From Sphingomonas bacterium (lineage in GTDB: Bacteria > Pseudomonadota > Alphaproteobacteria > Sphingomonadales > Sphingomonadaceae): a stretch of 5,682 nucleotides of DNA. Made by a program: the position numbers and the translations under genes. Where the stretch lies: contig JAJAYY010000033.1 in assembly GCA_026785965.1 (NCBI GenBank), positions 1 to 5,682 of the forward strand, given 5' to 3'. Positions 1 through 5,387 of the stretch are shown piece after piece (positions within the stretch are counted from its first letter, which is position 1; every line of letters begins with the position of its first letter). The notes below the pieces were generated by a model that did not search any database, was not told the DNA's origin, and saw nothing but the letters and a program-made list of their open reading frames with translations.

Positions 1-2
1 CC

Positions 3-287
3 GGCCTTGCCCTGCTCGCCATCGCCGGCTTCTTCTACGTGCTGGTCGGGGTCCAGGGCCGCGCACCCGACGACCGCACCGTGATCGACGCGCTGGTCGC
101 GCTGGCCTTCGGAGCCTCGCTGATCTCGATCTTCGCCCGCCTCGGCGGCGGCATCTTCACCAAGGCGGCCGATGTCGGCGCCGATCTGGTCGGCAAGGTC
201 GAGGCCGGGATCCCCGAGGATGACCCCCGCAACCCCGCGGTGATAGCCGACAACCTCGGTGACAATGTCGGCGATTGCGCCCGCATG
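3..287 (+). pseudogene. hppA: Internal fragment of a second membrane pyrophosphatase gene (plus-strand arm)
   Basis: This is a partial reading frame open from the left edge. It matches residues about 133-227 of the proton-translocating pyrophosphatase HppA, an integral membrane pump that couples pyrophosphate hydrolysis to proton export. Visible landmarks are a hydrophobic segment, the pyrophosphate-binding motif [13 protein letters not shown] at 171-209, and the acidic motif [13 protein letters not shown] followed by GDNVGDC at 216-278. After the methionine codon 285-287 the frame stays open to a TGA at 453-455, but that continuation is only the antisense of the other hppA arm and has no HppA similarity. 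Next to the axis it reads CARMAG where the family normally has CAGMAA. It differs from the minus-strand copy at several residues (for example [13 protein letters not shown] versus [13 protein letters not shown]), so it is a different allele or species version. It is probably a contig-joining artefact. Confidence 0.8.
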
Positions 288-294
288 GCGGGCG
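278..294. other. Self-complementary core at the hppA-hppA junction
   Basis: The axis of the large inverted repeat sits in the near-palindrome CGCCCGCATGGCGGGCG. CGCCCGC (278-284) pairs perfectly with GCGGGCG (288-294) around the three bases ATG at 285-287. It falls on the codons for CA-x-MA of HppA, a place where the normal coding sequence is already partly self-complementary. A short hairpin like this is the kind of microhomology at which a polymerase or an assembler can switch to the opposite strand. Its exact role is inferred. Confidence 0.6.
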
Positions 295-965
295 AACTCC
301 CCGAAATTGGCGCCGACATTGGGGGGGATGACGGCGGGGTTGCGGGGGTCATCCTCGGGAATCCCGGCCTCGACCTTGCCGACCAGGTCGGCACCGACGT
401 CGGCGGCCTTGGTGAAGATGCCGCCGCCAAGCCGCGCGAAGATCGAGATCAATGAGGCGCCGAACGCCAGCGCGACGAGCGAGTCGATGACGATGCGGTC
501 GCCGGGCGCGTTGCCGGCCACGGCGACGAGGTAATAAAAGAAGCTGGCGATCGCGAGCAAAGCGAGGCCGGCGACGAGCATGCCGGTGATCGCCCCGGCG
601 CGGAACGCCATCGTCAATCCTTGCTGGAGGCCTTCGGACGCGGCTTGCGCGGTGCGGACATTGGCCCGAACCGAGATGTTCATGCCGACAAAACCGGTCG
701 CACCCGACAGGATGGCGCCGAGCACGAAGCCCCCTGCCGAAACCGGCCCGAGGAATGCGAACACGATCGCCGCGACAACCACGCCGACGATGGTGATCGC
801 CATATACTGGCGGCGCAGATAGGCCGAAGCGCCTTCCTGGATCGCCGCGGCGACCTCGATCATGCGCTGGTTTCCGGGCGATGCGCGAAGCACCTGCTGA
901 CTGGTCAAAATGCCGTAGAGCAGCGCGACGACGCCGCAGGCAATCGCGATAAGTACCAGGTTCAT
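287..965 (-). CDS. hppA: Membrane-bound proton-pumping pyrophosphatase HppA, N-terminal part, 3' end lost at the inverted junction
   Basis: HppA hydrolyses pyrophosphate at the inner membrane and pumps ions, normally protons; the full protein is roughly 700 residues with about 16 membrane helices. Only about the first 226 codons are here. The start is the ATG at 965-963, which begins [20 protein letters not shown], a first membrane helix. A GGGGG Shine-Dalgarno-like run (982-978) lies rather far upstream. Further helices are at residues about 56-72, 79-97, 126-147 and 160-178. The pyrophosphate motif [11 protein letters not shown] is at 189-199 and [10 protein letters not shown] at 204-213. 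After that the expected ADNVGDNVGDC reads [11 protein letters not shown], losing invariant aspartates. The frame then runs open, without a stop, through the antisense of the other arm to base 1, so a gene caller may report a longer product that has no biological meaning beyond residue 213. The residues that separate K+-dependent from K+-independent enzymes lie in the missing part. Confidence 0.9.
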
Positions 966-1091
966 GGTAATGAATTTCCCCCAATTGACCGTGGAGCGGA
1001 CGACCCGGCAGGCCGGCGTGCGCTAGACGAATGGGGAAGGTGTAACGGGGTTTGGCGCGCTGGCAAGCGGCTTTGATCGAAGCATTTTCGG
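966..1091 (-). promoter_or_regulatory. Leader and possible promoter region of hppA
   Basis: This 126-base non-coding gap is the only sizeable break in the minus-strand gene run, so hppA may have its own promoter here. The best match I see is TTGCCA at 1066-1061 and TACACC at 1044-1039 with a 16-base spacer. The second element is a poor match to a -10 box, so the assignment is weak. It would leave a leader of about 65 bases. I see no recognisable riboswitch and no hairpin followed by a T run that would separate hppA from thiL. Confidence 0.25.
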
Positions 1092-1184
1092 TTAGTGGAG
1101 CAACACCGCTGCGGCCATTCCCGAGGCGAGCCCGAGCGCGGCGATCAGCCATTGGCGCGGTCTAGTCGCGGTGATGATGCTCAT
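1092..1184 (-). CDS. Predicted 30-residue single-pass membrane peptide overlapping the end of thiL
   Basis: The small reading frame starts at the ATG 1184-1182 and ends at the TAA 1094-1092. The peptide has a short polar, basic N-terminus (MSIITATRPRQW) followed by one hydrophobic stretch rich in Leu, Ala and Gly (residues about 12-29, LIAALGLASG then MAAAVLLH). This is the layout of a single transmembrane helix with a positive-inside N-terminus. A GGAG lies 10 bases upstream of the start. The frame differs from thiL and overlaps its last 23 bases, so translational coupling to thiL is likely. I do not recognise the family and assign no function. Support comes from composition, start context and the fact that it fills the otherwise unused space after thiL. 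The main doubt is its length: hydrophobic 30-codon frames can arise by chance in GC-rich DNA. Confidence 0.5.
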   Translation of the reverse strand: MSIITATRPRQWLIAALGLASGMAAAVLLH

Positions 1185-2106
1185 AACCAAGGCGCTCCGG
1201 CAGCGGAACCTCGCCAGACCCGTCGAACAGGCTGATCCCGTCGACCGCAGTGAGGGTTCCGATCGGCGTCAGAATCGCCCCTTTGGGTAAAGAAAGGCTT
1301 AATAAAGGGTCGAAATCGGGCGCGAGCGCAGCGAGCAAAGCATAGTCGTCGCCCCCGGTGGCGGCGAACAGGCGCGCGCTGCGGCCGACCCCGCGCTCGG
1401 CAATGAAGGCGCGGGTCAGCGGCAACGCGTCGAGATCGACCTTGGCGCCGCAACCGCTCGCGCGGCACATCCGCTCAAGGTCGAGCAGCAGCCCGTCGGA
1501 CACGTCCATCATCGCATGCGCGTACGGCGCGAGCAGGCGACCGGCGGCGAGCAGCGGCACCGGGCGGCGATAGGCTTCGACCAGCACCCCTTCGGCATGG
1601 CGGTCGGCCTCGAGCACGGCGAGCCCGGCGGCGGCGTCCCCGAGTGTGCCGACCAGCCACAGCGTGTCGCCTGCCAGGCCGCCGCTGCGCGAAGGGACGT
1701 GTTCGCCCCCGCGCCCGATTGCGGTCAGCCCGAGCACCCGCGGCGCGCCGATCGGCAAGACGATGGTGTCGCCGCCCACCAGCGGGAGGCCATAGGTCTC
1801 GCACGCCGCCGCGACTCCGGCGACGAACTCTTCCTCCCACACGCCGTCGCCAGCGATGGTCACGCTCATCAGCGCAGCGAGCGGCTCGGCCCCTTTGGCG
1901 GCGAGGTCCGAAAGGTTGACCGCGACCAGCTTCCACCCGACCGAGGCGGGCGGATCGTCGACCAGGAAATGCACACCCTCGGCGATCGTATCGTGGGTCA
2001 GGACGAGGTCGCCAAGCACCGCCGCATCGTCGGCCAGTCCGCGCGCGGCGGGATGCGTGGCAAGTTTGCGCAGCGTCTCGATGAAGTCGAGTTCGCCGAG
2101 GCTCAT
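1162..2106 (-). CDS. thiL: Thiamine-monophosphate kinase
   Basis: ThiL phosphorylates thiamine monophosphate with ATP to give thiamine diphosphate, the last step of cofactor synthesis, in the cytoplasm. The 314-residue length fits the family (about 325 in E. coli). Family motifs run in order: ADDAAV (25-30), THDTIAEGVHF (37-47) for metal and nucleotide binding, VNLSDLAAKGAEP (63-75), GGDT (111-114), GDTLWLVGTLGDAAAGL (146-162), RRPVP (180-184), MDVSDGLLLDL (200-210) and GGDDYAL (251-257). I chose the ATG at 2106-2104, 2 bases after the nusB stop and 6 bases after an AGGG Shine-Dalgarno sequence. A TTG at 2112 overlapping the nusB stop would add only two residues. The nusB-thiL pairing is common in bacteria. 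Residues 268-276 are encoded by an AT-rich patch with three TTA codons, unusual for this gene. The 3' end overlaps a small membrane-peptide ORF. Confidence 0.95.
   Translation of the reverse strand: MSLGELDFIETLRKLATHPAARGLADDAAVLGDLVLTHDTIAEGVHFLVDDPPASVGWKLVAVNLSDLAAKGAEPLAALMSVTIAGDGVWEEEFVAGVAAACETYGLPLVGGDTIVLPIGAPRVLGLTAIGRGGEHVPSRSGGLAGDTLWLVGTLGDAAAGLAVLEADRHAEGVLVEAYRRPVPLLAAGRLLAPYAHAMMDVSDGLLLDLERMCRASGCGAKVDLDALPLTRAFIAERGVGRSARLFAATGGDDYALLAALAPDFDPLLSLSLPKGAILTPIGTLTAVDGISLFDGSGEVPLPERLGYEHHHRD
1279..1308 (-). other. AT-rich, rare-codon patch inside thiL
   Basis: Thirty bases encoding PLLSLSLPKG (residues 267-276 of ThiL) use TTA three times plus CTT, TCT and AAA. The surrounding gene is built almost wholly from G/C-ending codons. 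The reading frame is intact and the segment sits in a variable region just after GGDDYAL, with a length close to that of other ThiL proteins, so it does not obviously disrupt the enzyme. Confidence 0.6.
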
Positions 2107-2108
2107 CG

Positions 2109-2561
2109 TCAACCCTGGGCTGGCCGCGCGACTTTGGCGAGGGCGTCGAGCAGGCCGTTGACGAAGCCGGTCTCGCGCTTGTCGTAAAAAGCGTGGGCGA
2201 CATCGACATATTCGGTGATCACGCTCGCCACCGGGACGTCGGCCCGGGCGAGCAATTCATAGGCCCCGACGCGGAGGATCGCCTTCATCGGCTTGTCGAG
2301 GCGGGCAAGGCTCCAGCCGTCGGCGAGGCGATCGCTGATCAGCGCGTCGATTTCCTCCAGCCGCGCCGATGTGCCGCTGACGAGGTCGTCGAAGAAGCTC
2401 TCCTCGGCGTCGGCATAGGTTACATCCTCGATCGTCGCGCCAAGGCGGTGAGCGTGGAATTCGTGGATCAGGCGGGGCGTCGGAGTGCCCTCCATCTCCT
2501 GCTGGTAGAGCGCCTGCACGGCGGCGAGCCGGGCGGCGGAGCGCGAGGTGGAGCGGGTCAT
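2109..2561 (-). CDS. nusB: Transcription antitermination protein NusB
   Basis: NusB is a small all-helical RNA-binding protein. With NusE (ribosomal protein S10) it binds boxA RNA and supports antitermination, chiefly in rRNA operons. The 150-residue product has the expected N-terminal ARLAAVQALYQQE (10-22) and the C-terminal signature LDKPMKAILRVGAYELL (88-104), then VPVASVITEYVDVAHAFYDK and TGFVNGLLDALAK (131-143). The length is normal for the family. The start ATG (2561-2559) overlaps the stop of the upstream hydrolase gene as ATGA, and the gene ends 2 bases before thiL, which indicates coupled translation on one transcript. In-frame codons continue upstream of this ATG, but they lie inside the hydrolase gene and have no NusB similarity. 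Confidence 0.95.
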   Translation of the reverse strand: MTRSTSRSAARLAAVQALYQQEMEGTPTPRLIHEFHAHRLGATIEDVTYADAEESFFDDLVSGTSARLEEIDALISDRLADGWSLARLDKPMKAILRVGAYELLARADVPVASVITEYVDVAHAFYDKRETGFVNGLLDALAKVARPAQG

Positions 2562-3472
2562 ATCGTCGCGCCTGTAGCGGCTTGTCCGGCGGCAAGGAAG
2601 GGCGCCAGCGCGGCGGCGACCTGATCGGGCGCCTGCCACGGCGCGAAATGGCCGACGCCGACCAGCGGCACGACTTCGACATCGTCGCCGACCTCGCCAA
2701 TCCCCTCGAGCTGGATCGGGAGCAACGCCTTGTCCTCGACCCCCCAGATGACCCGCACCGGGATCTTGAGCCGGGGCACGCCGCGTGACACCCAGTCGGG
2801 AAGCGGTGCTTCCTCGCCCATCGCCGGGACGACGATCTGCGACGCGCGATACCAGTTGAACATCGCGGTCAGCGCGCCCGGGCGGCGCCACTCGGCAATG
2901 CTCAGCGCGCGATCCTGGGAGGAGATTTTTGCGATGTCGACGTGCTTCGAGAAACTCTTCTCGAAGAACGCCGGAAAGCCCATGGCGGCGATGCCCGCTT
3001 CCATCTTGGGGTCACGGAAGGCGCGGATATATTGCGAGGCGGCGCGCTGTGCCGGGTCCTCGATGATTGAGCGCTGGAAAATCGCCGGATGGGGCGAGTT
3101 GATGATTGCCAGCTGCTCGATCCGCGCATCGCCACGCAGCGCCGCTGCCCACGCCACCGCGCCGCCCCAATCGTGCCCGACCAGGGCAAAACGATCGACC
3201 CGCCGCGCGTCGGCCAGCGCGAACAGGTCGGCGACCAGCGTATCGGTGGAATATGCCGCGGGATCCTGCGGGCGGTCGGTCTGTCCGAAGCCGCGCAGGT
3301 CGGGCATGATCAAACGATAGTCGTTTTCCAGCAGCGTCACGAGCTTGGCCCAGGTGCGGTGCGATTCGGGAAATCCGTGGAGCAGGATCACCGGCGGGCC
3401 GTCCTCGGGCCCGGCCTCGGCGACGTTCATGATCACTCCGGTCGGGAGCGGCGAGCGGACATATCGGATCAT
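2558..3472 (-). CDS. Alpha/beta hydrolase, epoxide-hydrolase-like
   Basis: The 304-residue alpha/beta-hydrolase-fold protein has no evident signal peptide, so it is presumably cytoplasmic. The oxyanion-hole motif HGFPES is at 32-37 and the nucleophile elbow GHDWGG at 99-104, with Asp101 as nucleophile. An acid in WGVEDKAL (probably Asp247) and His275 in GVGHFAPW complete the triad. An aspartate followed by tryptophan at the elbow is typical of epoxide hydrolases and haloalkane dehalogenases. The cap region carries QYIRAFRDP (Tyr148) and FNWYRA (Tyr208), which match the two lid tyrosines that activate the epoxide oxygen, so soluble epoxide hydrolase is the better guess. The substrate cannot be told from sequence, and fluoroacetate-dehalogenase-like relatives are an alternative. 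The start ATG (3472-3470) overlaps the pirin stop as ATGA, and the stop overlaps nusB in the same way. Confidence 0.9.
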   Translation of the reverse strand: MIRYVRSPLPTGVIMNVAEAGPEDGPPVILLHGFPESHRTWAKLVTLLENDYRLIMPDLRGFGQTDRPQDPAAYSTDTLVADLFALADARRVDRFALVGHDWGGAVAWAAALRGDARIEQLAIINSPHPAIFQRSIIEDPAQRAASQYIRAFRDPKMEAGIAAMGFPAFFEKSFSKHVDIAKISSQDRALSIAEWRRPGALTAMFNWYRASQIVVPAMGEEAPLPDWVSRGVPRLKIPVRVIWGVEDKALLPIQLEGIGEVGDDVEVVPLVGVGHFAPWQAPDQVAAALAPFLAAGQAATGATI

Positions 3473-4353
3473 GGATAGCTCACCGTCTTGGCGATCAGCG
3501 GAATGGAGATATACTCTTCCTCGTCGCCGGGGACGAACGGGAACAAGCGGGAGTTCCATTCCTCTTTGGCTTGCACGATGCGGTCGCGCGACGAGCTGAC
3601 GAAATTCCACCACACATGGCGCGGGGTGGCAAAGGCTTCGCCGCCGAGCAGCATCAGCCGCGACGGCGCCGACGCGGAAAGCCGCATCGGCGCGCCGGGG
3701 GCAAGCACATAAAGCGTGAACGGATCGAGCGGCTGGTCGTCGAGGCTGGTCTGGCCTTCGATGAGGATGACTCCGCGCTCGTCGGCTTCGGAGTCGATCG
3801 GCACGCTCGCGCCCGTCTCGAGGATGATGTCGGCGTAGATTGTCGGGCTGTGCTGGGTGACCGATGCAGTCGCTCCCCATAGCGAGCCCATCAGCACGCG
3901 CGCCTTGACGCCCGGTGCCTCGACCAGCGGCAGGCCGGAACCGGCGACATTCTCGAACGCGGGATCAATCTCCTCCTTGCCGTCGGGCAAAGCGAGCCAG
4001 GTCTGCATCCCGTAAAGCGATGGCCCTGCCGGGCGCGCACTTTCAGGCGAGCGTTCCGAATGGACGATCCCGCGTCCGGCGGTCATCAAATTGACTGCGC
4101 CGGGTTCGATGACCTTGCGCGTGCCAAGGCTGTCACGATGCTCGATCGCGCCTTCGAATAGATAAGTGACGGTGGCGAGGTTGATGTGGGGGTTGGGGCG
4201 GACGTCCATGCCATGCCCCGCGGGCAATCGCGCCGGCCCGAATTGGTCGACGAAGATGAACGGGCCGACCATCGTGCGCTGCTTGGCCGGAAGCGTTCGC
4301 CGGACCTTGAAGTCGCCCAGGTCGTGGGTGACCGGGGTGATTGTCTCGATCAT
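3469..4353 (-). CDS. Pirin family protein
   Basis: Pirins are double cupin-barrel proteins that usually bind iron in the N-terminal barrel. Bacterial members include quercetin dioxygenases and proteins that modulate metabolic enzymes or respond to oxidative stress, so the exact role is open. The 294-residue product has the pirin core VRPNPHINLATVTYLFEG (51-68), HRDSLG (72-77), PGAVNLMTAGRGIVHSE (84-100) and the later GMQTWLALP (115-123), followed by a C-terminal half of pirin type (FTLYVLAPGAP, 212-222). By alignment with human pirin (His56, His58, His101, Glu103) the metal ligands would be Asn54, His56, His98 and Glu100, so the first histidine appears to be replaced by asparagine. The start ATG (4353-4351) overlaps the bolA stop, and the stop overlaps the hydrolase start, each as ATGA. 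Confidence 0.93.
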   Translation of the reverse strand: MIETITPVTHDLGDFKVRRTLPAKQRTMVGPFIFVDQFGPARLPAGHGMDVRPNPHINLATVTYLFEGAIEHRDSLGTRKVIEPGAVNLMTAGRGIVHSERSPESARPAGPSLYGMQTWLALPDGKEEIDPAFENVAGSGLPLVEAPGVKARVLMGSLWGATASVTQHSPTIYADIILETGASVPIDSEADERGVILIEGQTSLDDQPLDPFTLYVLAPGAPMRLSASAPSRLMLLGGEAFATPRHVWWNFVSSSRDRIVQAKEEWNSRLFPFVPGDEEEYISIPLIAKTVSYP

Positions 4354-4637
4354 GCCTCTTCCGGAGCATAAGCGCGGATCGTCAGGGCATGGACCCGCTC
4401 TTCCATCAGTTCGCCGAGCGCGGCGTAGACCTGTCGCTGGCGCGCGATCCGCGACTGGCCGGCGAAAGCGGCGCTGGCGATGGTGAGCGCGAAATGGCTT
4501 TCGCCGCGCCCGTCGTGCCCGGCGTGTCCGACGTGGCGGTCGCTCTGATCCTCTAGCTCGAGCCTGGTCGGAGCGAGGGCCTCGATCAGCCGCTCGATCA
4601 TGTCGCGCGCAACGGGGCCGGTGGCGGTGTCGATCAT
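4350..4637 (-). CDS. bolA: BolA family protein
   Basis: BolA proteins are small cytoplasmic proteins that pair with monothiol glutaredoxins to bind and transfer [2Fe-2S] clusters, and some act as transcription regulators. The 95-residue product shows the whole family pattern: LELEDQSDRHVGHAGH (26-41), ESHFALTIASAAFAGQSRIA (46-65), RQRQVYAALGELM and VHALTIRAYAPEE (82-94). His83 is the near-invariant C-terminal histidine used as a cluster ligand. I chose the ATG at 4637-4635, preceded closely by AGGAAG. A frame extension to 4682 would add residues unlike BolA and run into the divergent gene. It is the first gene of the minus-strand run, so its promoter must lie in the 37-base gap upstream or inside the neighbouring J-domain gene. 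Confidence 0.95.
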   Translation of the reverse strand: MIDTATGPVARDMIERLIEALAPTRLELEDQSDRHVGHAGHDGRGESHFALTIASAAFAGQSRIARQRQVYAALGELMEERVHALTIRAYAPEEA

Positions 4638-4675
4638 GCTTCCTATATAGGCCGGTTTGGAGCGCGAGGAAGCCG
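4638..4675. promoter_or_regulatory. Divergent bolA / J-domain gene promoter region with palindromic TATATA
   Basis: The short gap between the divergent genes contains the perfect 10-base palindrome CCTATATAGG at 4642-4651, whose TATATA core can serve as a -10 box on either strand. On the plus strand it would put transcription start near 4656, leaving a leader of about 20 bases that contains the GAGGA Shine-Dalgarno sequence (4666-4670) of the J-domain gene. On the minus strand it would start transcription almost at the bolA ATG, giving a leaderless or nearly leaderless message. The -35 regions are weak either way; the nearest is TTCCTC at 4671-4666 on the minus strand with a 16-base spacer. 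The palindrome could also bind a regulator. Confidence 0.45.
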
Positions 4676-5251
4676 GTGGCATCGAGGCAGGAGAAATGGA
4701 AAGGACGGATCGAGGGCGCAGCCGAGCGCTGCGCCGCGCGCGGCTGCCCTGCGCCGGGTGAATTTCGCGCCCCGCTCACGCCGGGCGATTTCGACGGCCC
4801 CGGAAGCTGGCATTATCTGTGCCTTGAGCATGTCCGCACCCACAATGCGCGTTACAATTATTTTGCCGGGATGAGTCCCGACGAGATTGAGGCGGCGCAA
4901 TCGCCGATCGCTGGCTGGGAGCGATCGAGCCGTGCCTTTGCGGGCGCGGGGACGGGACCGGGGCCGCCGTGGAGCGAGTTCATCGATCCACTCGACGCGA
5001 TTTCGGCGCGGTTCCGGCCGGGCATGGCGCGGCCGACGACCGACCGGTTCAGCGCAGCCGAGCGCCATGCGCTGGACGTGATGGGGCTCGGCGACGAGGT
5101 CGACCGCACCGCGCTTCGCCGCCGTTATTCGGAGCTGGTGCGGCGCTTCCACCCCGACCGCAACGGCGGGGATCGCGGGTATGAGGGCAAGCTCGCGGCG
5201 GTGATCGAGGCCTATCAAACGCTAAAGGGCGCCCGAGCGTTCGCCGCTTGA
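4676..5251 (+). CDS. J-domain (DnaJ-like) protein with N-terminal Cys-rich region
   Basis: The 191-residue protein has a J domain at the C-terminus (about 131-185). Helix II RTALRRRYSELVRRF is followed by the HPD tripeptide at 159-161, which stimulates Hsp70 (DnaK) ATPase, and then by helix III ending AVIEAYQTLKGA. There is no G/F region and no DnaJ zinc-finger or C-terminal substrate domain, so it is a specialised co-chaperone rather than DnaJ itself. The N-terminal part carries Cys19-x4-Cys24 and Cys49-x2-His52 (CLEH), then HNARYNYFAGMSPDEI (56-71), which could form a small metal site; this is inferred. I chose GTG 4676 because GAGGA lies 5 bases upstream and no in-frame ATG exists nearby. 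In many alphaproteobacteria a similar J protein sits between bolA and cobS, as I recall; here the bolA side is kept, while the downstream neighbour is a convergent DUF1428 gene. Confidence 0.88.
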   Translation: MASRQEKWKGRIEGAAERCAARGCPAPGEFRAPLTPGDFDGPGSWHYLCLEHVRTHNARYNYFAGMSPDEIEAAQSPIAGWERSSRAFAGAGTGPGPPWSEFIDPLDAISARFRPGMARPTTDRFSAAERHALDVMGLGDEVDRTALRRRYSELVRRFHPDRNGGDRGYEGKLAAVIEAYQTLKGARAFAA

Positions 5252-5256
5252 TCACG

Positions 5257-5266
5257 GCCCCGGGGC
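5257..5266. other. GCCCCGGGGC palindrome after the J-domain gene
   Basis: This perfect 10-base GC palindrome starts 6 bases after the TGA stop of the J-domain gene. As RNA it would have almost no loop room, and no T tract follows, so it is a poor intrinsic terminator by itself. It is recorded as a possible part of the convergent transcript-end region. Confidence 0.3.
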
Positions 5267-5299
5267 AGACGATTGAAAACGGGGCAATCAGCTGACGCG

Positions 5300-5325
5300 G
5301 CGGCCGTCCCACCTGGGCAGGCCGC
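5300..5325. terminator. Possible bidirectional hairpin between convergent genes
   Basis: GCGGCC (5300-5305) pairs with GGCCGC (5320-5325), and inside the loop CCC (5308-5310) can pair with GGG (5315-5317). The hairpin lies about midway between the convergent J-domain and DUF1428 genes, where a two-way terminator would be expected. Neither strand has a run of T after the stem, so intrinsic termination is uncertain. The rest of the 5252-5387 gap holds nothing I can identify. Confidence 0.25.
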
Positions 5326-5387
5326 GCGCCAGAGCAAACCGAAGAGCGGGCGGTTCTGCTGCGCGCTTCCTGCGTCAATCGGCCGGG

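Larger units (their letters stand above)
1..571. repeat. Imperfect inverted repeat formed by two hppA fragments
   Basis: Bases 1-285 and the reverse complement of 287-571 align without a single gap around an axis at base 286. My hand count gives 52 mismatches in 285 positions, about 82% identity. Both arms encode the same stretch of membrane pyrophosphatase and stay in codon register, and most differences in the distal and middle parts are synonymous or conservative, as between orthologues of related species. The best-conserved block is near 152-223, opposite 349-420. The repeat probably continues beyond the left edge, because homology is still strong at base 1. The arms are not identical, so this is neither a simple self-fold-back of one molecule nor a recent inverted duplication. 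Confidence 0.93.

Noticed and set aside
39..455. Plus-strand frame of 138 codons as a complete gene
   Set aside because: Only the part up to about 287 is HppA. The remainder is the antisense of the other hppA arm, and the GTG at 39 lies inside the conserved gene rather than at its start.
1..571. Invertible phase-variation switch or mobile-element terminal repeats
   Set aside because: There is no recombinase or transposase gene and no unique segment between the arms, which meet directly at base 286. Both arms are plain coding sequence of the same gene.
349..1152. Long minus-strand frame of 267 codons overlapping hppA
   Set aside because: It is an Arg/Gly-rich out-of-frame shadow of hppA and resembles no family. 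The hppA frame from 965 explains the region.
2107..2112. TTG start for thiL overlapping the nusB stop
   Set aside because: It is possible but adds only two residues. The ATG at 2106 has an AGGG at proper spacing.
1516..2187. Plus-strand frame of 223 codons antisense to thiL and nusB
   Set aside because: It results from GC-rich antisense codons and shows no recognisable motif, while thiL and nusB on the other strand match their families throughout.
4350..4682. Longer BolA beginning at 4682
   Set aside because: The added 15 residues are unlike BolA, would cover the likely promoter and would overlap the divergent gene. The ATG at 4637 has a good Shine-Dalgarno sequence.
3469..4779. Upstream extension of the pirin frame to 4779
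   Set aside because: The extra N-terminal part is out-of-frame bolA and intergenic sequence rich in Arg/Pro. The pirin family starts at the ATG 4353, which overlaps the bolA stop.
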